DNA of 59,720 nt from a virus: the IMG/VR virus record IMGVR_UViG_3300032287_002700, positions 1-59,720 of that record; one strand, written 5' to 3'. Numbering within the stretch: the stretch's first letter is position 1; each line of letters starts with the position of its first letter. Both the position numbers and the translations under genes were made by a program. Positions 1 through 6,505 of the stretch are shown in pieces. Under the pieces are notes generated by a model. The model made no database searches, had not been told where the DNA came from, and was given only the letters and a program-made list of their open reading frames with translations.

Positions 1-21
1 GCTTGCTACAGTCGGCGAAAC
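1..21. repeat. 21-bp terminal direct repeat, left copy
   Basis: Positions 1-21 are identical to 59700-59720. Joining them keeps the desaturase frame open, so they most likely reflect an assembly overlap of a circular or circularly permuted genome and not a biological end. Confidence 0.9.
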
Positions 22-164
22 ATCACGGCAAGCATCACAAAGCCCCATTCGAAATTCGATACTGCGTGATGAGTAACCTGCTCAATCCATTGTTGGACGC
101 GGTAAGTTTTTGGAGGTTGTGCGAGTTCGCCCTGCGTGGGCTAGGCTTGCGAGTGAAGCACTGA
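1..164 (+). CDS. CarF/PEDS1-like lipid desaturase, 3' part
   Basis: This is the C-terminal part of the desaturase that starts at 59339. Codons begin at position 3 and the stop is TGA 162-164. It supplies the last histidine cluster (HHGKHHKAPFEIRYC) and the typical ending in which a short helix is followed by NPLLDAVSFWR. In TMEM189 and CarF the same place carries an HHxxHH motif followed by a Y-C region and a W-R helix. The next gene starts 9 bases after the stop, so the desaturase is embedded in the structural operon. Split only by where the circle was cut. Confidence 0.85.
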   Translation, partial: LLQSAKHHGKHHKAPFEIRYCVMSNLLNPLLDAVSFWRLCEFALRGLGLRVKH

Positions 165-172
165 GGATTTCC

Positions 173-670
173 ATGGCGTCGCTTACTGATTTGATTTTTG
201 ATATACCAAATTGGCGAGACAAGACGTCTAGCGAAATCGTAGAAATTCTCAATGCTGCGAATATTGATTTCGCAGAGTCTGAGAGGTTCACCGGCTATGG
301 GCTCGCGCTCATCATCGGTACGGATCGGGTTCAACCTTTCCTCGATCGATGCCGCATGATGGGCCTTGCTTGGGTCGCCGAGTCGCAGGTGCTAGGCTTG
401 CCGATTGGAGATCCGATTTTCAATGCAAGCTTACTTCAAACTGAGGACGTTGACGCGGTACAAATCGCTCGATACGGTCGGCGAAAGATTTCCGCGTTAC
501 AGGCCAACAAGTTGACGGTGACGACGGATCAAATCGTTGCGGCGTTCAATCTTTGCAAGCTCAAAACGTTGCAGCTTGAGAAGCGACAAGCGGCGCGTGA
601 CCGGTACAATGCCTACTGTACCGCGATCGATCAATGGGACGGCAATCCCGCTACGGAGCCACAGTTGTGA
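173..670 (+). CDS. Conserved-looking phage protein in the tail/fibre block
   Basis: 165 residues, unrecognised. The ATG at 173 follows GAGG at 163 and lies just after the desaturase stop; a longer TTG-initiated version from 110 would overlap the desaturase and is less likely. The protein looks soluble and mainly helical at the C-terminus, with a basic, glutamine-rich stretch near residues 130-150. Its stop overlaps the GTG start of the next fibre-like gene (GTGA), so the two are probably translationally coupled. No function is assigned beyond its place between head and tail genes. Confidence 0.7.
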   Translation: MASLTDLIFDIPNWRDKTSSEIVEILNAANIDFAESERFTGYGLALIIGTDRVQPFLDRCRMMGLAWVAESQVLGLPIGDPIFNASLLQTEDVDAVQIARYGRRKISALQANKLTVTTDQIVAAFNLCKLKTLQLEKRQAARDRYNAYCTAIDQWDGNPATEPQL

Positions 671-1332
671 CGATAAGTATTGTCGGAAGTACCTCACAGC
701 TGGCGAGTAGCATTACCACGATGCCTACACATGCAGCGGGGCATCTGCTTTTATGCCTTGCCTACAACGACGGTTCGTCCACAGCGGTAACATTGCCTAG
801 CGGATGGGTTGAGCGTTACGGCATCGCGGTCGGCGGCGTGGGTTACATCAGAGTTGGATACAGGTACGCTCAATCATCCTCGGAGACCTCGGGCACTTGG
901 ACCAATGCCGATCAGTTGTTTATGTTGTCGATTTCATCCGGTGCTAATACGCTGGTGTTCCCAAACTTTATATCATCGAACACCGGCACAGCAACGACGA
1001 TCAACTTTGCCGCTCAAACCGCGGCAACATTTCAGACCGGTGCAGACGATCAAGCGTTGATCAGCTGGGTTGTTAGCCGAAACTCAACTAACACGCTGAC
1101 TGCTCCCTCAGGGTTGACGGCGCAACAATCGGCAACGGACTCGGCAAACTACGTTTCACAGGTTTGCTTCCAGGCTTCACGTACAACGATTTGGGCGTCA
1201 ACGAATATCACGGTAGCAACCTCGGCACTGTATCGTTCATTGATGTTATCATTGGTTGAGTCACCTGTTTATGGTGCCAGTGGTGGAGGCGGATTGATTT
1301 TACCGGGTGGTTTCAACGGAGGTTTCAACTGA
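667..1332 (+). CDS. Putative virion surface/fibre protein
   Basis: 221 residues rich in Ser, Thr, Ala, Gly and Val, with alternating beta-type segments and a glycine-rich tail (GGGGLILPGGFNGGF). This composition is usual for phage head-fibre or tail-surface proteins that fold as beta-sandwiches. I start it at GTG 667, which overlaps the upstream stop; the upstream in-frame extension would be nested in the previous gene. Its stop overlaps the ATG of the large repeat protein downstream. Family not recognised; a structural role is inferred from composition and position. Confidence 0.65.
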   Translation: MTISIVGSTSQLASSITTMPTHAAGHLLLCLAYNDGSSTAVTLPSGWVERYGIAVGGVGYIRVGYRYAQSSSETSGTWTNADQLFMLSISSGANTLVFPNFISSNTGTATTINFAAQTAATFQTGADDQALISWVVSRNSTNTLTAPSGLTAQQSATDSANYVSQVCFQASRTTIWASTNITVATSALYRSLMLSLVESPVYGASGGGGLILPGGFNGGFN

Positions 1333-2825
1333 TGTTTCTAAAGATCACAGCCGGTCAGACTCAACGATCAATACCTTTGAAGGTGCAAGACAGTACTTCG
1401 ACGACTGGAGCCCTATTGAGCGGTTTGCTTTGGAACACTGCTGGTCTTACGGCTCGCTGGCGTCGTGAGGGCGATAGCACTCATACGACTTTGACGTTAG
1501 CGAACGCTACGCTTGGATCATGGACAGATAGCGGCTTCATTGCAGATAGCATTCAGGCAGGTCATTACGAACTAGGCTTGTCTAACGCGATGATTGCGGC
1601 TGGTGCTCGTTGGGTGGAGATTGTCATCTTCGGCGCGGCGAATATGATGCCGGTTGCGATCCTAATTGAACTTGACGTGGTGAACTACCAGACCGACGCA
1701 TTCGGAGCCCTCAAGCCTACGACCTCGGGAAGAACGCTTGACGTTTCCGCAGGCGGGGAAGCAGGGATCGACTTAGCCAACATTGGATCACCAACAACTG
1801 TAGTGAATCTTTCGAATCTGACGATCAAGACCGCAACCGATATTGAAACGGATACCCAAGACATTCAAACGCGATTACCAGCGGCATTGCTCGGCGGTCG
1901 CATGGATGTTTCCGTAGGGGCTTATCAATCTGGGCTCGTTCCTTTGCAACCAACGGTAGCAGGGCGGACGCTTGATGTTTCCGTCGGCGGTGAGGCAGGA
2001 ATCGACCTCGCCAACGTTGGATCACCAACGACCGTTCTGAACCTCACAGGCTTGACGATTAAGAGCGCTACAGACGTTGAGACGGATACCCAAGACATTC
2101 AGAGCAGACTACCGGCTGCGCTCAATGGCGGGCGTATGGAGGCTTCTGTAGGGGCTTATCAGACTGGCCTTGCTCCATTGCAACCAACTGTTGCCGGAAG
2201 AACGCTCGATGTTACGTTGACCGGGGCGGCGGGAATCGATTGGTCAAACGTCGAGAACCCAACTCACGCAAACGTGCTTTCAGCAACGTCGATAGGTGGC
2301 ATCAACGGCGTCACCTTCCCTGATGACTTCGACAAGCTGGTCATCGAACCTACGGGGCACGTTGTAAGCTCGGTAGATAAGATCAACAACAATACGATCA
2401 CTGCAAGCTCAATCCAAGGCGGAGCAATTACAGCGGCTAAGTTCGCGGCTGGGGCGATTGATGCGAACGCACTCAACGCGGATGCGGCAACCGAGATAGC
2501 TACAGCGGTTGCGGGTATAGAAGTCCTCACGCGGCTTGCGAGCATGATCGAATCGAACGGTGCCGGTAGTTTCCGGTTTACAACCATTGCCTTGAGCCTA
2601 GCGCCAACTGGCGGCGGTGGCGGTGGAACTGATTGGACTACGAATGAGAAGGCCGCTATCCGTGGTATCCTTGGATTCGACTCCAGCGGGAACCTTGTCG
2701 TACCTTCGAGCGGGGCGTTGTACACGATCACAACGCAGACCGCGAGCCTGTTCAAGTACGGTGACACCCAGCGTTGGAACAGCCCTTCGAATCAGATCGA
2801 CGTCATCATCACGAAGGTTACATAA
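1332..2825 (+). CDS. Fibre/baseplate-like protein with internal repeats
   Basis: 497 residues. Roughly residues 125-300 carry three imperfect repeats of about 80 residues, each with GRTLDVS..GEAGIDLANxGSPT, then a DxETDTQDIQ block and SRLPAAL.GGRM. A Gly5-6 run near residue 425 precedes a beta-rich C-terminus. Tandem repeats with a TDTQDIQ-type helix are common in virion fibre proteins of environmental phages. It overlaps both neighbours by 1-3 bases. The structural assignment is good; whether it belongs to the head or the tail is unclear. Confidence 0.7.
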   Translation: MFLKITAGQTQRSIPLKVQDSTSTTGALLSGLLWNTAGLTARWRREGDSTHTTLTLANATLGSWTDSGFIADSIQAGHYELGLSNAMIAAGARWVEIVIFGAANMMPVAILIELDVVNYQTDAFGALKPTTSGRTLDVSAGGEAGIDLANIGSPTTVVNLSNLTIKTATDIETDTQDIQTRLPAALLGGRMDVSVGAYQSGLVPLQPTVAGRTLDVSVGGEAGIDLANVGSPTTVLNLTGLTIKSATDVETDTQDIQSRLPAALNGGRMEASVGAYQTGLAPLQPTVAGRTLDVTLTGAAGIDWSNVENPTHANVLSATSIGGINGVTFPDDFDKLVIEPTGHVVSSVDKINNNTITASSIQGGAITAAKFAAGAIDANALNADAATEIATAVAGIEVLTRLASMIESNGAGSFRFTTIALSLAPTGGGGGGTDWTTNEKAAIRGILGFDSSGNLVVPSSGALYTITTQTASLFKYGDTQRWNSPSNQIDVIITKVT

Positions 2826-3268
2826 TGGCGATAGTGACAACGTTCTGCGATTTCTTCGGATGCTCAGGCGGTGGTACTCCAGGTCAGGGCACCGTCCCGA
2901 ACTTGCTATCAGTCGATTACCAAGGGGATTGGCAATTCCTTGAGGGGATCGAAAGCGTCACGTTTGCGTTCGGGCCACAGCGTTACACGTCACAAACTGT
3001 GAGTGGAAACGTTTCCAAGGCGAAGCGGTCAGCGTTAACTGAGAGGGATATTGCAATCGCTGCAAGTACCTTCGGTTGGGAGCCCGAAGATATGACTTTG
3101 GTTGTATGGGCGGAAACCATCGTTGATACGACCGGGGTAATCATCGAACCGAAAATCGGTGATAAATTCACCGCGTTTGATACCGACTGGATTATCAAGT
3201 CGATCAAGCGAACGGTAGACTTATCTGAGTGGCGTTGCTACGTGCGAAAGACGACGAAGGAAGAATGA
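2825..3268 (+). CDS. Putative neck / head-tail joining protein
   Basis: 147 residues. The true start is ATG 2825, which overlaps the upstream stop (TAATG). Order and size (between fibre genes and a tail-completion protein) fit a head-tail connector or stopper, but I recognise no diagnostic motif. Residues 60-64 are SGNVS, encoded by an exact family A palindrome (core 3005-3016). Its end overlaps the next gene by four bases (ATGA). Confidence 0.55.
   Translation: MAIVTTFCDFFGCSGGGTPGQGTVPNLLSVDYQGDWQFLEGIESVTFAFGPQRYTSQTVSGNVSKAKRSALTERDIAIAASTFGWEPEDMTLVVWAETIVDTTGVIIEPKIGDKFTAFDTDWIIKSIKRTVDLSEWRCYVRKTTKEE
3003..3018. repeat. Family A palindrome, in CDS
   Basis: Core GGAAACGTTTCC at 3005-3016, coding SGNVSK in the gene at 2825. 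Confidence 0.9.
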
Positions 3269-3720
3269 CAGATACACTGGCAGTAGACTTCGTTGATTAT
3301 ATGCGGGACTGGGCCACAAGCCTGGAAACGATGGATCACGAACCTACCTTTCAATCCATGCTCGATCCTCTGCATGAGGGCTTCACCGCAAACTTTGACA
3401 ACGCGAGGGCACCGTACGGGCAATGGCCTCCGCACGCACCGTATACGATCCTCTTGCATGGCCCGCACCCTCTGTTGATTCTTACCGGCGCGATGAAGCG
3501 AAGCGTTACGCAGACCGGATCAGACGGACGGATCGAAGAGTTTACACGGGATCAAGCAATAATCGGAACATCACTTTTTTACGCACCGTATCAACAGTTT
3601 GGAACTGCCAAGATACCTGCCCGGCCTTTCCTTTGGCTCGAAGGTTCTTACGTTGATCGGCTGCACGAACTTTTTGCTGACGCTACGATGGCGAGGGCTC
3701 TAAATGCATCATCAGGATAA
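3265..3720 (+). CDS. Tail completion / virion morphogenesis protein (Mu gpG-like)
   Basis: 151 residues. The pattern LILTGAMKRSV, then YAPYQQFGTAKIPARPFLWL, is the hallmark of the phage virion morphogenesis (tail completion, gpS/Mu gpG) family, which caps the tail and joins it to the head. The length matches the family. Start ATG 3265 overlaps the upstream stop. Confidence 0.8.
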   Translation: MTDTLAVDFVDYMRDWATSLETMDHEPTFQSMLDPLHEGFTANFDNARAPYGQWPPHAPYTILLHGPHPLLILTGAMKRSVTQTGSDGRIEEFTRDQAIIGTSLFYAPYQQFGTAKIPARPFLWLEGSYVDRLHELFADATMARALNASSG

Positions 3721-3976
3721 CGAACTTCCATTGCTCGAACCTTCCGAGCTTCCGACACCTACACGGGCCGCACCTGGATCGATCGAGAAGATCGAGGTAC
3801 TGCGGCAAAGAGTTTCAAACTATCAACAGTTGCACCATCCTGAGGACGCAACATTTACGGAGGCTATGAATGCTTGGGTCGAGAATAAAAATTCTGGGGG
3901 ATGCGCTAGTCGCAGTCCTGAACGCAGACCCAGACCTTTCCTCAAGAACGTTCGTACTTCGAAAGAAACCCTATAA
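3704..3976 (+). CDS. Small unknown protein overlapping both neighbours
   Basis: 90 residues, starting 17 bases inside the tail completion gene and ending 107 bases inside the next. The first 65 residues look genuine (EKIEVLRQRVSNYQQLHHPEDAT, a helical hairpin style seen in small phage proteins), whereas the last 27 are Arg/Pro/Ser-rich, as expected of a frame overlapping another gene. It may be a true gene with a long 3' overlap. Function unknown. Confidence 0.5.
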   Translation: MHHQDNELPLLEPSELPTPTRAAPGSIEKIEVLRQRVSNYQQLHHPEDATFTEAMNAWVENKNSGGCASRSPERRPRPFLKNVRTSKETL

Positions 3977-4391
3977 CCGGGGCCGTACTTGGGTTGCAGG
4001 CGGGCGCGTCGTGCCATTGCAAACCGAGCGAGTAGCAGGTGAGAACTCGCAGGATGAGCGTATCTTTCGCTTCCTGATCGTCGTTAGCGATCCGTCTGAC
4101 TCAGACCTTGCCGGGAACATGGAATCGCACTTGGGCGCAATCGAGAGGATCGAAAACATCTTCGAAAGCAAGTCACACGGCTTCATGCCTAACAGCATTC
4201 GAACTACGGCTCAGACTGCACTGAACACAGCAACCACAGCGGGAAAGTTTCCGACGACGAAGATACAATCGATCGAACTTTCCTTCGCGACTCCCTTCGT
4301 TGATCCTGCCTTCGAGGGCGGGTACGATGCCAGCTCATGCGTCATCGGAATTCGATGCACGATGGATAGACTCGATTCAAGGAATCTGTAG
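3870..4391 (+). CDS. Putative minor tail / tail terminator-like protein
   Basis: 173 residues starting MLGSRIKILGDALVAVLNA, a helical N-terminus typical of small tail terminator or tail-completion proteins, followed by a beta-rich body (RIFRFLIVVSD...IQSIELSFATPF). Its position directly before the tail tube gene, with one small gene between, supports this. Family not formally recognised. Confidence 0.6.
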   Translation: MLGSRIKILGDALVAVLNADPDLSSRTFVLRKKPYNRGRTWVAGGRVVPLQTERVAGENSQDERIFRFLIVVSDPSDSDLAGNMESHLGAIERIENIFESKSHGFMPNSIRTTAQTALNTATTAGKFPTTKIQSIELSFATPFVDPAFEGGYDASSCVIGIRCTMDRLDSRNL

Positions 4392-4393
4392 AA

Positions 4394-4711
4394 ATGCCAA
4401 GGAAAACTGAAGAAACAAATAGTACAACTTTGGAAACGTTTCCAGCGCCGGAACCCGTTCAAGAGCAAGTTGCAGAAAAAAACAACGTTGCAAATATTGA
4501 GCAATCGGAAACGAAAGCCGTCATCGATGGCGTGTGGATGCTCGATGGGCGGTACGCACTGGCCGACACAATCGAGGACGCAAGCGGCTTGTATGAGGCT
4601 TGCTTTGGGGGCATTCCGCGTGAGGCGTTGCCGGGCGATCGATACCCAAGGCCAACGGATAAAGTGCTTCATCTTCGCAATGGTGCACCGGTGTACGGTC
4701 GCGTTGAGTGA
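4394..4711 (+). CDS. Small protein carrying both palindrome families
   Basis: 105 residues. The N-terminal 35 residues are a low-complexity linker encoded largely by two DNA repeats: LETFPAPEP (family A core 4432-4443) and AEKNNVANIE (family B core 4482-4491). The rest (residues 45-105) is a compact domain of unknown function. The same peptide order, ETFPAPEP then AEKNNVANI, recurs in the gene at 42573. The product sits two bases after the previous stop, within the tail operon. Confidence 0.6.
   Translation: MPRKTEETNSTTLETFPAPEPVQEQVAEKNNVANIEQSETKAVIDGVWMLDGRYALADTIEDASGLYEACFGGIPREALPGDRYPRPTDKVLHLRNGAPVYGRVE
4431..4444. repeat. Family A palindrome, in CDS
   Basis: Core 4432-4443, coding LETFPA in the gene at 4394; a B site follows 49 bases away centre to centre. 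Confidence 0.9.
4473..4500. repeat. Family B site, in CDS
   Basis: CAGAAAAAA then ACAACGTTGC (4482-4491), right arm AAATATT; codes EKNNVANI. Confidence 0.75.
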
Positions 4712-4730
4712 GCATAGCGCGAGTAAGATA
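4704..4730 (+). promoter_or_regulatory. Late-promoter-like element, copy 1
   Basis: TTGAGTGAGCATAGC followed by GTAAGATA lies in the 48-bp gap before the tail tube gene. An almost identical element with the same 14-base spacing is at 58237-58263. Recurrence before structural genes suggests a phage late promoter; activity is inferred. Confidence 0.45.
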
Positions 4731-4759
4731 GCAAGCGTCAATTTTCATTCGAGGGAATC

Positions 4760-5647
4760 ATGAGCCAAGCAACAGCAAGTCGGTTGATCGTTTCAGATAG
4801 CACGACATGGGCATCCGGTATCGGGGTTGCGTTCAACGAATGCTCCCTCGTCGGACAGCGAACGAACGTTACGCACATGGGGCACCGTGGAACCCGGCAA
4901 CGGGCAAGCTGCCGTACGCGAACCGTTACCGATAAGTCCGGTGGAAACATTGTCGGAAACTTCGGCGTCCAAGAAATCGATTGGTTCTTTTCGCGTGGGA
5001 TCGGTCACAGCGGCGGAAGTCCATTCTTGCCGGGTGAGACAATCAACGAATGGTACGCGCTCGTTGATAAAGTCGCGGCGATTTACAGCTACAAAAAACT
5101 TCGAATCAACTCCCTGGAAATCAGCGGGCAAGAGTCGCAGTACTTGAACTGGAACGTTGCTTGCGTCGGTGAAGAGGAAGAGGTCTACGGATCGACCTAC
5201 CCGACAACTCCGGTGCCTGAATGCGGTACGGCGTTCGTGCTTTCCGATTGCACCTTCACGTACAACTCGACGGCGTACAAAATGCGTTCGTTCAGGTTGT
5301 CGATTGACAATGCGATAGATCAGAACCAGTACGAAAACTCCCTGACTCCAACGCGGTTTGAGTCACAAGATTTGATCGTTCAATTGTCGCTCGATTGCGC
5401 GTTCCGATCCGATACGCTTGCCCTCTATGATGCAGCGGTAGCAGGTCAAACGGCATCGCTGGCGATCACCGACGGAACGACGACGTATACGATTCACTTC
5501 GGGAATCTCAAGTACATGAGCGGCGGGCCTACCGTTCCGGGACGTGGAAGAATTGCGATGCCTTTGCAGTTCGAAGCGTTCCGCAAGACCAACACAACGA
5601 CCAACGCAGACGATAATCAAATCCGCGTTGTGAAGACAGTGGTTTAG
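4760..5647 (+). CDS. Major tail tube protein
   Basis: 295 residues with the layout of the phage tail tube family (Phage_tube_2-like): a conserved N-terminal segment, then long beta-strands and a C-terminal block with FGNLKYMSGGPTVPGRG and MPLQFEAFRK. It forms the tube of the tail. It has its own candidate promoter upstream (4704) and an intrinsic terminator immediately after (5674-5698), as expected for an abundant structural protein. No sheath gene follows, which supports a non-contractile tail. Confidence 0.8.
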   Translation: MSQATASRLIVSDSTTWASGIGVAFNECSLVGQRTNVTHMGHRGTRQRASCRTRTVTDKSGGNIVGNFGVQEIDWFFSRGIGHSGGSPFLPGETINEWYALVDKVAAIYSYKKLRINSLEISGQESQYLNWNVACVGEEEEVYGSTYPTTPVPECGTAFVLSDCTFTYNSTAYKMRSFRLSIDNAIDQNQYENSLTPTRFESQDLIVQLSLDCAFRSDTLALYDAAVAGQTASLAITDGTTTYTIHFGNLKYMSGGPTVPGRGRIAMPLQFEAFRKTNTTTNADDNQIRVVKTVV

Positions 5648-5673
5648 CGTTTGCTCAATCGCTTGCTATACTC

Positions 5674-5698
5674 AGGGGACATTCCGTCCCCTTTTTTT
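5674..5698 (+). terminator. Intrinsic terminator after the tail tube gene
   Basis: GGGGAC (5675-5680), loop ATTCC and GTCCCC (5686-5691) are followed directly by seven T. It ends transcription of the tail tube gene 27 bases past its stop. An extended -10-like TGCTATACT (5664-5672) lies just upstream and may re-start transcription for the chaperone genes. Confidence 0.85.
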
Positions 5699-5711
5699 AT
5701 TGAGGTATCGT

Positions 5712-6095
5712 ATGAGTTGGAAAGATCCATTCGTTCGGGCAGGCGTTGCAACACCGGCTTACTTCTCCGCGAGGGAAGGCAGATACCCGGAGGCATTCTT
5801 CCGCTATCGCAGACCGGCACCGAAGGTTGTTGAAAAGCAACACTCAGACACAAAACAGATTGCCCTTAACGCCGAAGCGTTGATGGAGTCGATGCAGAAA
5901 TTCGTAACGTTACATATTTCTGAGTGGAGCTTCGATGCCCCCTGCGATGCCGAACACGTGAAGTTGCTCAATCACCCTTTGCTATTGAAAATCTACTTCA
6001 TCATCTTGCAAGCTGACTCGACGGAGCCGATTCCGGCAAAGTACTTGCAGGAAGGCGAAACGGGAACGCCAGAAGGTGAGCTAAAAAAATCCTGA
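5712..6095 (+). CDS. Tail assembly chaperone, short (G-like) product
   Basis: 127 residues starting at ATG 5712 (GAGG at 5702). It lies between the tail tube and tape measure genes, the usual place of the lambda gpG/gpGT pair, which helps tube subunits assemble around the tape measure. Just before its stop the frame reads CTA AAA AAA TCC TGA, a perfect A-AAA-AAA slippery heptamer (6083-6089). A -1 slip there opens the frame of the next ORF, producing the longer GT-like fusion. Confidence 0.75.
   Translation: MSWKDPFVRAGVATPAYFSAREGRYPEAFFRYRRPAPKVVEKQHSDTKQIALNAEALMESMQKFVTLHISEWSFDAPCDAEHVKLLNHPLLLKIYFIILQADSTEPIPAKYLQEGETGTPEGELKKS
5896..5922. repeat. Family B site, full palindrome, in CDS
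   Basis: CAGAAA, three bases, GTAACGTTAC (near 5904-5913), three bases, TTTCTG: the most symmetrical copy; lies in the chaperone gene. Confidence 0.8.
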
Positions 6096-6505
6096 GCGCG
6101 TTCACGCTGCGACTGACGAATCCAACACTCGCGGCTCGGCCGTGTGACCTTTGCCGAAAGATCATGTTCGACGAGGAAACCGGTCAGCCGATTAAGGCAA
6201 GAGACGGAAACGGTTACGCGGCGAGAACGCACAAGGTGCCCTGCGAGTCATCAATCGGGTGTGCAAAAGGGCACTACAATAACAAGCCGGACTTAAACGC
6301 ATTGCAAGAGGCCGTGATTGAGCTTTACAACGCTTCCCGGGCAACCGGCGGCGCAATGCTCAACGAGGCCGAGCGAAGCGACTGGTGGCTGATGCAAGCC
6401 TTCGGACAGATGCGAGAGATCGAAGAAAAGGTCGCGAGGAATTCCCTTGAGGCCGCAATCATGGGGAGTGCTTCTCAATGGCTGAAAATGCTGAACGTGG
6501 GGTGA
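6089..6505 (+). CDS. Tail assembly chaperone T-like extension (-1 frameshift)
   Basis: This frame joins the upstream chaperone by a -1 slip on A-AAA-AAA at 6083-6089: the shifted codons ATC CTG AGC GCG continue without a stop to TGA 6503-6505. The fusion would be 264 residues. The extension begins LSAFTLRLTNPTLAARPCDLCRK and carries a probable zinc site (CDLC at the start, then C.....C in KVPCESSIGCAKG). An internal ATG at 6164 exists but would remove the CDLC pair, so frameshifted expression fits better. It overlaps the tape measure start by 28 bases. Confidence 0.75.
   Translation: MLSAFTLRLTNPTLAARPCDLCRKIMFDEETGQPIKARDGNGYAARTHKVPCESSIGCAKGHYNNKPDLNALQEAVIELYNASRATGGAMLNEAERSDWWLMQAFGQMREIEEKVARNSLEAAIMGSASQWLKMLNVG

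Noticed and set aside
634-666. Upstream extension of the fibre gene at 667
   Set aside because: It would be nested in the preceding gene; GTG 667 in a GTGA overlap is the natural start.
6164-6505. Independent gene from ATG 6164
   Set aside because: The -1 frame is open back to the slippery site and includes the CDLC pair, so a frameshift product is more likely.
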